22,430 nucleotides of DNA from a virus: positions 1 through 22,430 of IMG/VR virus record IMGVR_UViG_3300030419_004166. One strand, written 5' to 3'. Every line of letters starts with the position of its first letter. The first letter of the stretch is position 1. A model generated the notes under the pieces. That model saw nothing but the letters and a program-made list of their open reading frames with translations, ran no database searches and was not told the origin of the DNA. Shown in pieces: positions 12,434 to 19,498 of the stretch. A program made the translations under genes and the position numbers.

Positions 12434-12447
12434 ACTTCGTTCGAAGT
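12434..12447. promoter_or_regulatory. Palindromic operator candidate
   Basis: ACTTCG-TT-CGAAGT is a perfect 6-base inverted repeat with a 2-base centre, in otherwise AT-rich DNA, about 35 bases before the first leftward start codon. Position and symmetry suit a dimeric repressor such as the Cro-like protein encoded at 7481-7690. Confidence 0.45.
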
Positions 12448-12474
12448 TAATACACCTTTATTTAAAAAGCAAAC

Positions 12475-12508
12475 ATTTTATTTAGTTATCTATTTATTTT
12501 ATTTAGTT
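12475..12508. repeat. Two 13-bp direct repeats, two helical turns apart
   Basis: ATTTTATTTAGTT occurs at 12475-12487 and again at 12496-12508, exactly 21 bases apart, so both copies face the same side of the helix. This suits cooperative protein binding. It lies upstream of the leftward genes. Confidence 0.6.
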
Positions 12509-12934
12509 GCATTGATTGTATTACATTGTAAACCCTACACCCTAACTTTTTAAACAGCTAAACCTAACCTTTTAAAATCCTTTTTAAATCCTTTTTGTTA
12601 CTGGTTGGTTGCTTGTTGCTTGTTTTGATCTTTTGAAAATCTTTTTTTTGCTTGTTGGTTGTTGGTTGCTACCCCATAGGAGCGTATGAAACCTTATCCC
12701 CCTTTAGTATCACCATTACGCACAAAGTAGTGAAAAACGACTAACCAAGTATAAAAATATAATAATTTAATACTCTATATATAATAATCAATAATTAAAA
12801 ATATTCCTCTAAGTTATTGATATTGTTACAGTTACAAGGATTTATAGGTAAGAAATTTTTGACGGTTTTTTACTGGACAACCAATCCAAACTTTATAGTG
12901 GTATTTTTTTGGTTTTTTTGATTAAATTGTGTGT

Positions 12935-13138
12935 ATGCCAAGATATGATTACAAATGTGAAAAGACTGGAAAGGTATTTGAACACTTCCAGTATTTTGAT
13001 GAACCTAATAGGGAATTTTGTAATTGTAAAGGCAAGAAACATAAAGCGAAAAAGCTAATTTCAACACCCCAAATTAGGGTAATGCGTAAAAATACGATGA
13101 CAGATCGTAAACTTTACAAGGAATTAGATATAGATTAG
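12935..13138 (+). CDS. FmdB-like zinc-ribbon protein, 67 aa
   Basis: The N-terminus MPRYDYKCEKTGKVFEHFQY matches the FmdB family opening (MPxYxYxCxxCG...FE...Q). Further cysteines in FCNCKGKKH would complete the zinc ribbon, though the usual first CxxC is here CEKTG, with the second cysteine replaced. LISTPQIRV follows as in the family. FmdB proteins are annotated as putative regulators; phage copies have no proven role. ATG 12935 is chosen because MP is the family start; an in-frame GTG lies two codons earlier. There is no Shine-Dalgarno site, only a T-rich leader, so translation may be leaderless or S1-dependent. First gene of the rightward unit. Confidence 0.7.
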   Translation: MPRYDYKCEKTGKVFEHFQYFDEPNREFCNCKGKKHKAKKLISTPQIRVMRKNTMTDRKLYKELDID

Positions 13139-13146
13139 GAGATATA

Positions 13147-13338
13147 ATGGCGAAGTTAAAAAAATGGAACGATTTGTTAAAAAACTCTCATTTACAGACG
13201 AGAAATCAAGCAATTATTGAGTTGAAAGAGGGTAAAGACGTAGATCTTTTAAAAGAGGAAATACAAGAATTGGAAAATAATGGCGTAGAGTTTGAGGCAA
13301 AGAAAGCAGTCAAGAAAGCCAAAAAAGTTAAAAAATAA
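13147..13338 (+). CDS. Hypothetical lysine-rich protein, 63 aa
   Basis: Not recognised. AGGAGATATA gives a good ribosome site. A helical first part (LKKWNDLLKNSHLQTRNQAI) and an acidic segment (DVDLLKEEIQELENNGVEFE) are followed by a lysine/alanine tail (KKAVKKAKKVKK) like nucleic-acid-binding tails. The stop overlaps the next start as TAATG. Confidence 0.6.
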   Translation: MAKLKKWNDLLKNSHLQTRNQAIIELKEGKDVDLLKEEIQELENNGVEFEAKKAVKKAKKVKK

Positions 13339-13505
13339 TGTTTGAATATTGTGCATTAAAGGATAAGAAATGTTGTCCTTATGCTACAACATATAAAGGA
13401 TATACTCATTGTGGGTTGCAAACAGGCAATCAACAGCAGAATAAAATAATATATATGAGCAAATGTCCATTAGATACAAAACAGTATGCCAGAAAAAAGC
13501 GATAG
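13338..13505 (+). CDS. Cysteine-rich small protein, 55 aa
   Basis: Read from the gap after 13338. The ATG overlaps the previous stop (TAATG). The product (MFEYCALKDKKCCPYATTYK; GYTHCGLQTG; MSKCPLDTKQ) has five cysteines and a histidine beside one of them, which could bind zinc or iron. No family was recognised. It overlaps the next gene by 20 bases. Confidence 0.55.
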   Translation: MFEYCALKDKKCCPYATTYKGYTHCGLQTGNQQQNKIIYMSKCPLDTKQYARKKR

Positions 13506-13620
13506 TATATTTCACAAGCCAAATGGAGTTGGAAAGGGCGACAAACCACGCAAAGGTAGTGATTTGAAAAAATATAGAGAGAATTGGGAAAAAATATTTA
13601 AAAAAAAGGAGAAGAAGTAA
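13486..13620 (+). CDS. Hypothetical basic protein, 44 aa
   Basis: Not recognised. The ATG lies inside the preceding gene and the stop overlaps the next start (TAATG). The product (MPEKSDSIFHKPNGVGKGDK; PRKGSDLKKYRENWEKIFKK) is basic, with a KGDKPR turn and a YRENWEKIF helix. Coupling at both ends supports it as a gene, although no strong ribosome site is seen. Confidence 0.55.
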   Translation: MPEKSDSIFHKPNGVGKGDKPRKGSDLKKYRENWEKIFKKKEKK

Positions 13621-13757
13621 TGTTACAATTTTTATTAGGATTAGTAGTAGGATTTGGATTGCATTATGCAATACTATGCACAAAATCAGGACAAGACGCT
13701 TGTAAGAAGTGTTGGGACTGGTGCAATGTAAAGAAAAATGCCAAGAAAAAGAAATAG
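13620..13757 (+). CDS. Small membrane protein, 45 aa
   Basis: AAAGGAGAAGAAGTA gives a strong ribosome site before ATG 13620. An N-terminal membrane helix (LQFLLGLVVGFGLHYAILC) is followed by a short segment with three cysteines (DACKKCWDWCN) and a lysine tail, giving an anchored cytoplasmic peptide with a possible metal site. It lies just before the terminase genes; function unknown. Confidence 0.6.
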   Translation: MLQFLLGLVVGFGLHYAILCTKSGQDACKKCWDWCNVKKNAKKKK

Positions 13758-13896
13758 CTTCTTTGGTAGTCAACGAGTTAAGCGAAATGGTGCTAAAAAA
13801 ACTCGACAAGGTAATAGCAAGAATACCAAACGAGGCACAAAGGTTTCAAAAAAATACTATAAAAAGAAATATAGAGGACAAGGAAAAAGACGATGA
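13738..13896 (+). CDS. Very basic small protein, 52 aa (competing frame present)
   Basis: The ATG-started frame gives an arginine/lysine-rich protein (MPRKRNSFFGSQRVKRNGAK; KVSKKYYKKKYRGQGKRR) whose stop overlaps the terminase small-subunit start (ATGA), as at other junctions here. It could bind DNA or RNA. A second frame over the same bases, 13709-13900 from GTG, is also open and encodes a charged helical protein of 63 aa (ELSEMVLKKLDKVIARIPNE). ATG start and coupling favour the basic protein, but its ribosome site is weak, so the choice is uncertain and both might be used. Confidence 0.5.
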   Translation: MPRKRNSFFGSQRVKRNGAKKTRQGNSKNTKRGTKVSKKYYKKKYRGQGKRR

Positions 13897-14561
13897 GTAA
13901 AGTAGCATTAAAGAAAGTCAATCAACAAGCTGCTATTGACTTAATGATCCATAATCCTGACTTAAATAAGACAGAATTAGCCGAACAGCTTAATTTAACC
14001 CCACAAACGATACATAATTGGTTTTCTGATGACAAATTTGTGGATATGTATTATAAAAGCTATATGACAGTATTTAATAGCAAATTGCCAATGGTATTAA
14101 GCAGTATGATACGAGAAGCAGTAGAAGGTAATGTAATGGCAGGGAGATTGGTGCTTGAGCATAGTGGTAAACTGATTAAAAACATTAATGTAACCGTAGA
14201 TAGTCCATTTGAAAAGTTTTTAAAGGCAAAAGATGCAGACTGGGAAATAATTGATGCTGAAAGCGAAGAAGTAAAAGAAGTGATAGATACCCTTCCAGAG
14301 AGAAATCCTAAAAACGACAAACCTAAAAAAAGAGAACAAGAGGAAAAGAAAGCAGTAGAGAAAATAAAGAAAGGAACAAAGTCTTATAGGAAAAAGCGTA
14401 AAGAGGATAAAGCAAATAGATACGCATTATTACAACGAGCTAAAAAAGTAGGGTTAGAACCATTACCAGCAAAGCGTCCTACCAATGCCGAACGAAGAAA
14501 GTGGTTAGAAAAGTTGTATGAATTAGAAAATGTTAAGAAATCCCAAACTCGTCAGGACTAA
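13893..14561 (+). CDS. terS: Terminase small subunit, 222 aa
   Basis: The N-terminus has a helix-turn-helix (residues about 13-45: LNKTELAEQLNLTPQTIHNW) like that of phage terminase small subunits of the phBC6A51 type, followed by a helical oligomerisation region (VLSSMIREAVEGNVMAGRLV). The C-terminal third is highly charged (PKNDKPKKREQEEKKAVEKI), then KRPTNAERRKWLEKLYELEN. It would recognise the packaging site and load the large subunit. Normally the large-subunit gene follows directly; here it is 2 kb away and inverted. The last 29 bases overlap the convergent 68 aa gene. Confidence 0.75.
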   Translation: MSKVALKKVNQQAAIDLMIHNPDLNKTELAEQLNLTPQTIHNWFSDDKFVDMYYKSYMTVFNSKLPMVLSSMIREAVEGNVMAGRLVLEHSGKLIKNINVTVDSPFEKFLKAKDADWEIIDAESEEVKEVIDTLPERNPKNDKPKKREQEEKKAVEKIKKGTKSYRKKRKEDKANRYALLQRAKKVGLEPLPAKRPTNAERRKWLEKLYELENVKKSQTRQD

Positions 14562-14739
14562 TATTATACCTATCAAACATTTCAGACATTTCCATTGAAA
14601 CAGAAATAAAATCCTCTTGAGATTGTTGTGGTAATAAAGAACTTTGTTTACAGAGAAAACCCAATAGATCGTTATTATGTCCAGAAATTTGTTTGATTTC
14701 TAATACGAGTTTTAATATTTCTTTTAATAATTTATCCAT
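14533..14739 (-). CDS. Hypothetical protein, 68 aa, end of the inverted module
   Basis: Not recognised. The ATG overlaps the upstream stop (TAATG). It is a mainly helical protein (MDKLLKEILKLVLEIKQISG; SQEDFISVSMEMSEMFDRYN). It sits at the end of the terminase-portal-morphogenesis transcript and overlaps the 3' end of the terminase small subunit on the other strand, so the two transcripts converge without a terminator. Confidence 0.6.
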   Translation of the reverse strand: MDKLLKEILKLVLEIKQISGHNNDLLGFLCKQSSLLPQQSQEDFISVSMEMSEMFDRYNISPDEFGIS

Positions 14740-15275
14740 TATACTGTAAGAGCTTTACCCAAATTACGCATTGGAACTTTTAATTGCGACATAAAGTTAT
14801 TTTCAAATATAATTTTTTGCCTTGCAAGAGGTTCTATCAATCTATCAACTGCGTGTGCTTTATCTCTATAAAACCATAGTCGTTGTGGTATTGTTGCAGT
14901 TTTTGTTTTTCCACTCTTTGTTTTAAATGTTTCTTTATGTCCTTTCTTTAAATGTTTTCCACCATACCCAACTTTTGAAAATACCCTTACGCCATTTTCC
15001 AATGTTTGCATCTTAATACTTTTTAACAATTTACCTGTTGCGAGTAAAGGTGTATCATTTATACTTCTTTGAGCGTAGGCATTATTTTCAACATAAAAAA
15101 CAGATAGTGGTTCAAAAGGTTTTCCTTCCATATCTATTCCACTCTTAATACTTTCCTGAACTTGGTTTTTTGCTTCTGTCCCTATAGGGCGATATATAGC
15201 ATTTAATAATAGAGAATCAAGGTTATTAACTACTTTGTCAAAGTCAGCATTAGTTTTCACTTGAATCTTGATCAT
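14739..15275 (-). CDS. Phage virion morphogenesis protein (Mu gpG / P2 gpS-like), 178 aa
   Basis: The sequence MEGKPFEPLSVFYVENNAYA, then NDTPLLATGKLLKSIKMQTL and VRVFSKVGYGGKHLKKGH, follows the layout of the phage virion morphogenesis (tail completion) family: a DxxGxxW/F-like opening, a PLLxTGxLxxSI core and a late GH before a basic region. These proteins finish the head or tail before joining. ATG 15275 lies inside the 3' end of the portal gene, 8 bases after GAGGT. Gene order (portal, then this) matches common phage order once the inverted strand is allowed for. Confidence 0.7.
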   Translation of the reverse strand: MIKIQVKTNADFDKVVNNLDSLLLNAIYRPIGTEAKNQVQESIKSGIDMEGKPFEPLSVFYVENNAYAQRSINDTPLLATGKLLKSIKMQTLENGVRVFSKVGYGGKHLKKGHKETFKTKSGKTKTATIPQRLWFYRDKAHAVDRLIEPLARQKIIFENNFMSQLKVPMRNLGKALTV

Positions 15276-16584
15276 CTTCTTCTACCTCTTGTAATGGATT
15301 AATAGGTTGTTGAACTTGCCTTGAACCGTTCTTTTCTTTGTTTTCTTCAATAATTTTTTCAGCTTCTTCTACGCTAATATCTTTATTTTCTTCAGCGAGT
15401 AATTGAGCTTCGGTAACAAGGTTATGTTTTAATTTATATTCGTTCAACATAATCTTATCTTGGGTAGTCATCGGATATTCAACTTCAGAGAAATCTACTT
15501 TAAATCGTTTTGGATCAGGTAATCCTAAATCGTTGAATTGAGATATAGCATATTCAACTTTATAGAAATCGTGTTCGTATTGACGATATATTTCTTTATC
15601 ATCAATAAAATCTTCGTGGCGTTCTAAATCTTTAATCATTAGGGAGATACCACTTGGGACTTCTCCACCTGATTGTGCGAAAGTAACGAATAAATGATTG
15701 TTCAACGCCACCAGTTCTATTTGCCATTTGATATTTTCAATAACAGATTCTACGCTACCTTGTGGAGATACAATATTATAACTGCTTCCTTCTGGCAATG
15801 ATAAAATCTCATCTGAACCTACTCTGACTTGGTTATTGTCAGTAATTAAACCAGAAATAACTGGTTGTCCGAACATTTGGAAACGCAATCCTAATTGCAT
15901 TTCTGTCATTGTGATATTAACGTGTTCGTTTGCACTAACTAAATCAGAAGCACCTTCAACGAAAAAAGAATCCAACTGTTCTTCTCTATGAGTAAATACA
16001 AAAGGGAGAATACCAAGATTATGCTTTACTTCTTCAAGAATATTACCGTTTTCATCAAACTTGACACAAATTTGTGAATCCCAATACGCATATTGTAATT
16101 CTTGCGTATCAGATATGTCAGCGTGTCCGTGCATCATAGGATATACGATTGCTTCTGGTTTATAAACGTTATCGCCAAAGTAGGGTTCAAAATAGTAAAT
16201 AGGACGATAATCAAATTCTTGTTTTTCTTCATTGAACATAACGTATGTTGCACACGTTCCAAGTAAGCGTGTCATACGTTCCATTTGTTTCATACGAGCA
16301 TTTTTAACTTCTGTTAATTCATCGTATTTCTTACTAACATTTCTTTTTGCACCAATCGTATAAATCTTGGACATACGATTAATGAATTTTTTAACAATGT
16401 TTGTATTATAATGTGGAATTTCTTGAAACGCATCGGATTTAAAATATGGTTCGATATACTGATCTGTTAATGATCCAGAGTAATAATCTAAAGACTTTCT
16501 TACTTCTTCCCTTCTTGCTTTGGATTGTTCTTTTTTAAAATTCGACAGGGAATTTTTTATAATTTCTTCTGGTGTTAATATCAT
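15250..16584 (-). CDS. Portal protein, 444 aa
   Basis: The N-terminus (EEVRKSLDYYSGSLTDQYIE, then NIVKKFINRMSKIYTIGAKR) is that of portal proteins: a Y-x-G element followed by helices that bind the DNA channel. A central beta region (FDYRPIYYFEPYFGDN; AIVYPMMHGH) and a long helical stem (EMQLGLRFQMFGQPVISGLI) follow, with an acidic C-terminal tail (EEVEEDDQDSSEN). Twelve subunits normally form the ring through which DNA is packaged. Length is normal. The gene begins 13 bases after the terminase large-subunit stop, with AGGAACGATTAA before the ATG. It has a clear position next to the terminase and morphogenesis genes. Confidence 0.8.
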   Translation of the reverse strand: MILTPEEIIKNSLSNFKKEQSKARREEVRKSLDYYSGSLTDQYIEPYFKSDAFQEIPHYNTNIVKKFINRMSKIYTIGAKRNVSKKYDELTEVKNARMKQMERMTRLLGTCATYVMFNEEKQEFDYRPIYYFEPYFGDNVYKPEAIVYPMMHGHADISDTQELQYAYWDSQICVKFDENGNILEEVKHNLGILPFVFTHREEQLDSFFVEGASDLVSANEHVNITMTEMQLGLRFQMFGQPVISGLITDNNQVRVGSDEILSLPEGSSYNIVSPQGSVESVIENIKWQIELVALNNHLFVTFAQSGGEVPSGISLMIKDLERHEDFIDDKEIYRQYEHDFYKVEYAISQFNDLGLPDPKRFKVDFSEVEYPMTTQDKIMLNEYKLKHNLVTEAQLLAEENKDISVEEAEKIIEENKEKNGSRQVQQPINPLQEVEEDDQDSSEN

Positions 16585-16597
16585 TTAATCGTTCCTA

Positions 16598-17917
16598 TTA
16601 TCTTGGTATTCTTCCAACGAAATTACTTCTAATTGGAAATCTATTCAAGATAAAATATCGAAAAGCATCGCAACCGTGTTCATATCGTCCATCTTTTATT
16701 GGATTATTTGATATTCCTTTGCCTTCTTTTGCTTCTGGAAACCTATATCCTTCAAAATCTTCTGCAATGCCTACACATTTTTTATCTACCTTAATTCTAC
16801 GCAATCCTTCTGCATTTTCAAAGAACCCTCTACAATAACTTACCCCAGATTGTATATCACGAGATAATTTATCCATACGATATTGCACATATATTCCGTG
16901 TCGCCTCAATATGTGAATATCACCCATACCACTTTGTCCTTGAACAAAGCTACCAGCAGGATCACCATAATATGCAACCACAGGATAATTTTTAGCTTTA
17001 ATCATCTGAACTAATTTTTCCGTAGGGATATTTTGTTCGTGAATAATCTCATCTATAATATTAATATGCCAATTCCCATTATGTTGAAATGTTTGAAACC
17101 ATAATACAGATGGCATACGATAACCAAAGTCCATTGAACAGTAGGTAGGTAAATTAACATCGTATGGAATATGTCCAATATCTAATTCTCTATCAAATGG
17201 ATATACTCGTCCTTCCATACTCGTAAATTGTGCAGCAAATTCTTGATCAAATAACTCTTTTGACATATTACGTTTTCGTTCTTGTAGGAAAGAATCTTCA
17301 TATCCATCTGGAAAAGCATATTGGTTTTCCCAGCTTGGCGATTGCATACTACACCAATTTTTATCTGATTGTCCAAGTATAAATAAATCATAAATCCAAT
17401 TATACCCTTCAGGTGTCGTAATAAAGATAGCTTTTCCTTTTCTATCTACAAGCGTTGGAGATAAATACATATCCCAAATCTTTCTTGGCATTTTTGCTGC
17501 TTCGTCAATAATAAGTAAATCTACGCCTTCCCCTACTAATGAATCTGGGTTTTCACAAGACATACCTTCTACGGTAGTCCCCCACTTAAACTTAATATAC
17601 TGTTCTTTTTCAGATGCTCTATCAATATCGTTTGCTTTACCAGCAACCATATCTTTCCAAATTTCTCGGAACATTAATCGTGATTTTTTGTAAGATAGTC
17701 CAACAAGCCATATTTTTCGATTAGGTTGTGCAGCATAGAACTCTGCTTCACGAAACGCTGCTGTAGTTTTTCCATATCTTCTACCACAAATATTTACAAA
17801 ATAAGTAGCATCAGGTTTTTCTGGAAAGTGTAGTTTTCGTTGTCCTTCGTGTGGTTTATACCCCATAAAGTCAAACCACTTTTGTTTAAATTCAAATTCT
17901 TCTATTTTTTTAGACAT
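16598..17917 (-). CDS. terL: Terminase large subunit, 439 aa
   Basis: Walker A is GRRYGKTT (residues 45-52), with the usual NICGRR strand before it; Walker B is LLIIDEA (residues 134-140); a coupling motif FITTPEG follows near 165. The C-terminal RNase H-like nuclease has SMDFGY near 268 and YYGDPAG near 315, which supply the aspartates of the metal site. The enzyme cuts concatemeric DNA and drives it into the capsid through the portal. Length and motif order are complete. No ribosome site precedes the ATG at 17917; the upstream leader is A/T-rich. It is transcribed away from the scaffold gene across a 68-base divergent gap. Confidence 0.92.
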   Translation of the reverse strand: MSKKIEEFEFKQKWFDFMGYKPHEGQRKLHFPEKPDATYFVNICGRRYGKTTAAFREAEFYAAQPNRKIWLVGLSYKKSRLMFREIWKDMVAGKANDIDRASEKEQYIKFKWGTTVEGMSCENPDSLVGEGVDLLIIDEAAKMPRKIWDMYLSPTLVDRKGKAIFITTPEGYNWIYDLFILGQSDKNWCSMQSPSWENQYAFPDGYEDSFLQERKRNMSKELFDQEFAAQFTSMEGRVYPFDRELDIGHIPYDVNLPTYCSMDFGYRMPSVLWFQTFQHNGNWHINIIDEIIHEQNIPTEKLVQMIKAKNYPVVAYYGDPAGSFVQGQSGMGDIHILRRHGIYVQYRMDKLSRDIQSGVSYCRGFFENAEGLRRIKVDKKCVGIAEDFEGYRFPEAKEGKGISNNPIKDGRYEHGCDAFRYFILNRFPIRSNFVGRIPR

Positions 17918-17985
17918 TTTAATTTGTGTTTAATTTAGTTATGAATTAACTTTATGGGAATATATAATCCACAAAAGGAGTTAAA
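17918..17985. promoter_or_regulatory. Divergent promoter gap between terminase and scaffold genes
   Basis: The 68 bases hold an inverted repeat AGTTA-N5-TAACT (17937-17951), a TATAAT at 17963-17968 facing the scaffold, and AAAAGGAG before the scaffold start. The two start-codon contexts form an 11-base inverted repeat (AGACATTTTAA at 17912-17922 and TTAAAATGTCT at 17981-17991). No good -35 box was found. Promoters for both directions must lie here or in the neighbouring coding sequence. Confidence 0.5.
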
Positions 17986-18540
17986 ATGTCTGAAGATACA
18001 CAGAAACCAGCCGTAGAGGAAGCTGTAAAAGAACCTCAAGTCAGTCAAGACGCTAAAAAAGAAAATGAAGCTGTTCCTTATTATCGCTTTCAAGAGATTG
18101 TAAAAGAACGTAATGAACTTAAAGGAAAATTAAGTTCTTTTGAAGTCGAACAGGAAGAACAGCGTAAAAAAGTTTTAGAGGAGCAGGGCGAATATAAAAC
18201 CCTTCTTTCCGAAGAACAGAATAAAAATAAAGATTTACAAGCTAAATTCGATCAAGTAAATGAATCTTTTAGTAATTATGTTCAAGAAGAAAGAAAAACT
18301 CTTTTAGATCGTATTCCTGAAAATAAGCGAGAGAAGTTTGAAAAGGTTGATGACTTATCGCTTTTGAGAAATATTGCTGAAGAATTTGATAAAAAATCTG
18401 GAGCAAACGTTGGGCAAGTTGAAAATCAGGTAAGCGTTTCCAAGTTTAAAGGAAACCCTTTTAATGAATTAGATACTAACTCTGATCGTAGAAGTTCTCA
18501 TAAGGATTTATTAAGCCATTACCTTAAAAAACGAAAATAA
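17986..18540 (+). CDS. Capsid scaffolding protein, 184 aa
   Basis: The protein is highly charged and almost wholly helical (NELKGKLSSFEVEQEEQRKK; EQNKNKDLQAKFDQVNESFS), with a polar N-terminus and a basic C-terminus (SSHKDLLSHYLKKRK). This is the usual design of phage scaffolds, in which the basic C-terminal helices bind coat protein. It lies directly before the major capsid gene, the standard position. AAAAGGAGTTAAA provides a strong ribosome site. No protease motif is visible. Confidence 0.75.
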   Translation: MSEDTQKPAVEEAVKEPQVSQDAKKENEAVPYYRFQEIVKERNELKGKLSSFEVEQEEQRKKVLEEQGEYKTLLSEEQNKNKDLQAKFDQVNESFSNYVQEERKTLLDRIPENKREKFEKVDDLSLLRNIAEEFDKKSGANVGQVENQVSVSKFKGNPFNELDTNSDRRSSHKDLLSHYLKKRK

Positions 18541-18573
18541 TTTTAACAATTTAATACCTTAAGGGGGTAAAAA

Positions 18574-19446
18574 ATGGCTGATGGAAATGTAACAGTAACT
18601 ACGGCTGCCAATTTTATACCTGAACTTTGGAGAGATGCGATTCTTGACTATGCTGAAAGAAAATTTCAGATTAAAAATCAAGTATCTGACTTCTCATCAA
18701 TGTTAGCAGGTGGTGGCGATATACTACACATACCTAAAGTAACAGAAGAAACTGCTGCAGCTAAATCTGCAGGTAGTGCAGTTACTTACACAAATAACAC
18801 CGATGGAAAGATTGACTTAACAGTTGATCAACATCACTACGAAGCAAAACGAATTGAAGATATTGTCAAAGTGCAAGAATCTGCTGATTTGTTTAATGCT
18901 TACGCACGATCAATGGGTTATGCTCTTGCAAAGAAAGTTGAAAACTATCTTGCAGTTGATGTAATCCAATCAGCAACAGGTAACGATGTTACTTTAAGTG
19001 CTGACAATACTATGACAACAGCATTATTGCGTTCTGGTTTACAGAAAATGCTTGATGCTGGACACGATTATACAGACGGAGATACTTGGTTTTACGGTTC
19101 TCCTGCTGCCTATATGAGTATGTTATCTCTTGGCGACTTCGCAGAAGCTCAAAAGAGAGGCGACGGTGCTAATCCACTTGTCAAAGGACAAGTTGTAATG
19201 GCATACGGTATGCCTGTATTTGCGTCCACAGATTGGGACGACGATGGTGGAACTGGCGACGAAAGTGCTTCTATCTTTAAAAGAGAAAGCATCTATTTCG
19301 CACAACAAATTGCACCAAGAGTTCAAAGTTCTTATGACATTGATCACTTGGCAACATCTGTTGTAGCCGATGTGTTGTTTGGAGCTGCGTTATCACACGC
19401 TACTTCAAGCACAGCATTAGGAATTGTGAATTTTAACAATCCGTAA
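18574..19446 (+). CDS. Major capsid protein, 290 aa
   Basis: The sequence (TTAANFIPELWRDAILDYAE; RKFQIKNQVSDFSSMLAGGG; GDILHIPKVTEETAA) matches the opening of HK97-fold coat proteins of the P22/N4-like marine type: 'F-x-PExW' then a long arm and a 'G-D-x-x-x-IP' beta strand. Further on are VDQHHYEAKRIEDIVKVQES and GYALAKKVENYLAVDVI (spine helix), and VKGQVVMAYGMPVFAS, as in coat proteins. A strong site AAGGGGGTAAAAA precedes the ATG, which suits high expression. Codon choice is slightly richer in C-ending codons than in neighbours, also as expected for an abundant protein. Confidence 0.85.
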   Translation: MADGNVTVTTAANFIPELWRDAILDYAERKFQIKNQVSDFSSMLAGGGDILHIPKVTEETAAAKSAGSAVTYTNNTDGKIDLTVDQHHYEAKRIEDIVKVQESADLFNAYARSMGYALAKKVENYLAVDVIQSATGNDVTLSADNTMTTALLRSGLQKMLDAGHDYTDGDTWFYGSPAAYMSMLSLGDFAEAQKRGDGANPLVKGQVVMAYGMPVFASTDWDDDGGTGDESASIFKRESIYFAQQIAPRVQSSYDIDHLATSVVADVLFGAALSHATSSTALGIVNFNNP

Positions 19447-19458
19447 TGACGATTAAAT

Positions 19459-19482
19459 TGGGGGGTTGAAATATACCCCCCA
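19459..19482 (+). other. Strong hairpin between capsid and tail-fibre genes
   Basis: TGGGGGGT and ACCCCCCA form a perfect 8-bp stem with an 8-base loop. There is no run of T afterwards on the plus strand, so it does not look like an ordinary terminator. It may partly reduce read-through into the fibre gene, or protect the 3' end of the capsid message. Confidence 0.65.
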
Positions 19483-19498
19483 GTAATCAGGAAATACT

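Larger units (their letters stand above)
12400..12934. promoter_or_regulatory. Divergent control region, possible replication origin
   Basis: The largest gap in the window (535 bases) separates leftward from rightward genes. From left to right it holds a leader copy, a palindrome (12434-12447), two 13-base direct repeats 21 bases apart, a block rich in GGTTG and GCTTG repeats (about 12602-12671), a short rightward frame of 14 codons at 12686 with GGAG close by, a stretch almost free of G and C (about 12743-12802) and a possible TTGATA-N18-TTTATA promoter (12817-12846). The mix of iterated sites next to an unwinding-prone AT stretch would suit an origin plus divergent promoters. No standard DnaA box was found. 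Confidence 0.45.

Noticed and set aside
12284-12553. An 89-codon plus-strand frame crossing into the control region
   Set aside because: It is mainly the reverse of a lysine-rich gene and has no ribosome site.
12602-12671. G-quadruplex in the GTTG-rich block
   Set aside because: G runs are only two bases long and widely spaced, so a stable quadruplex is unlikely.
13384-13809. A 141-codon hydrophobic frame on the minus strand opposite the genes before terS
   Set aside because: It is the reverse of several lysine-rich genes, which produces runs of Phe/Leu; the plus-strand genes have overlapping stops and starts and, in some cases, good ribosome sites.
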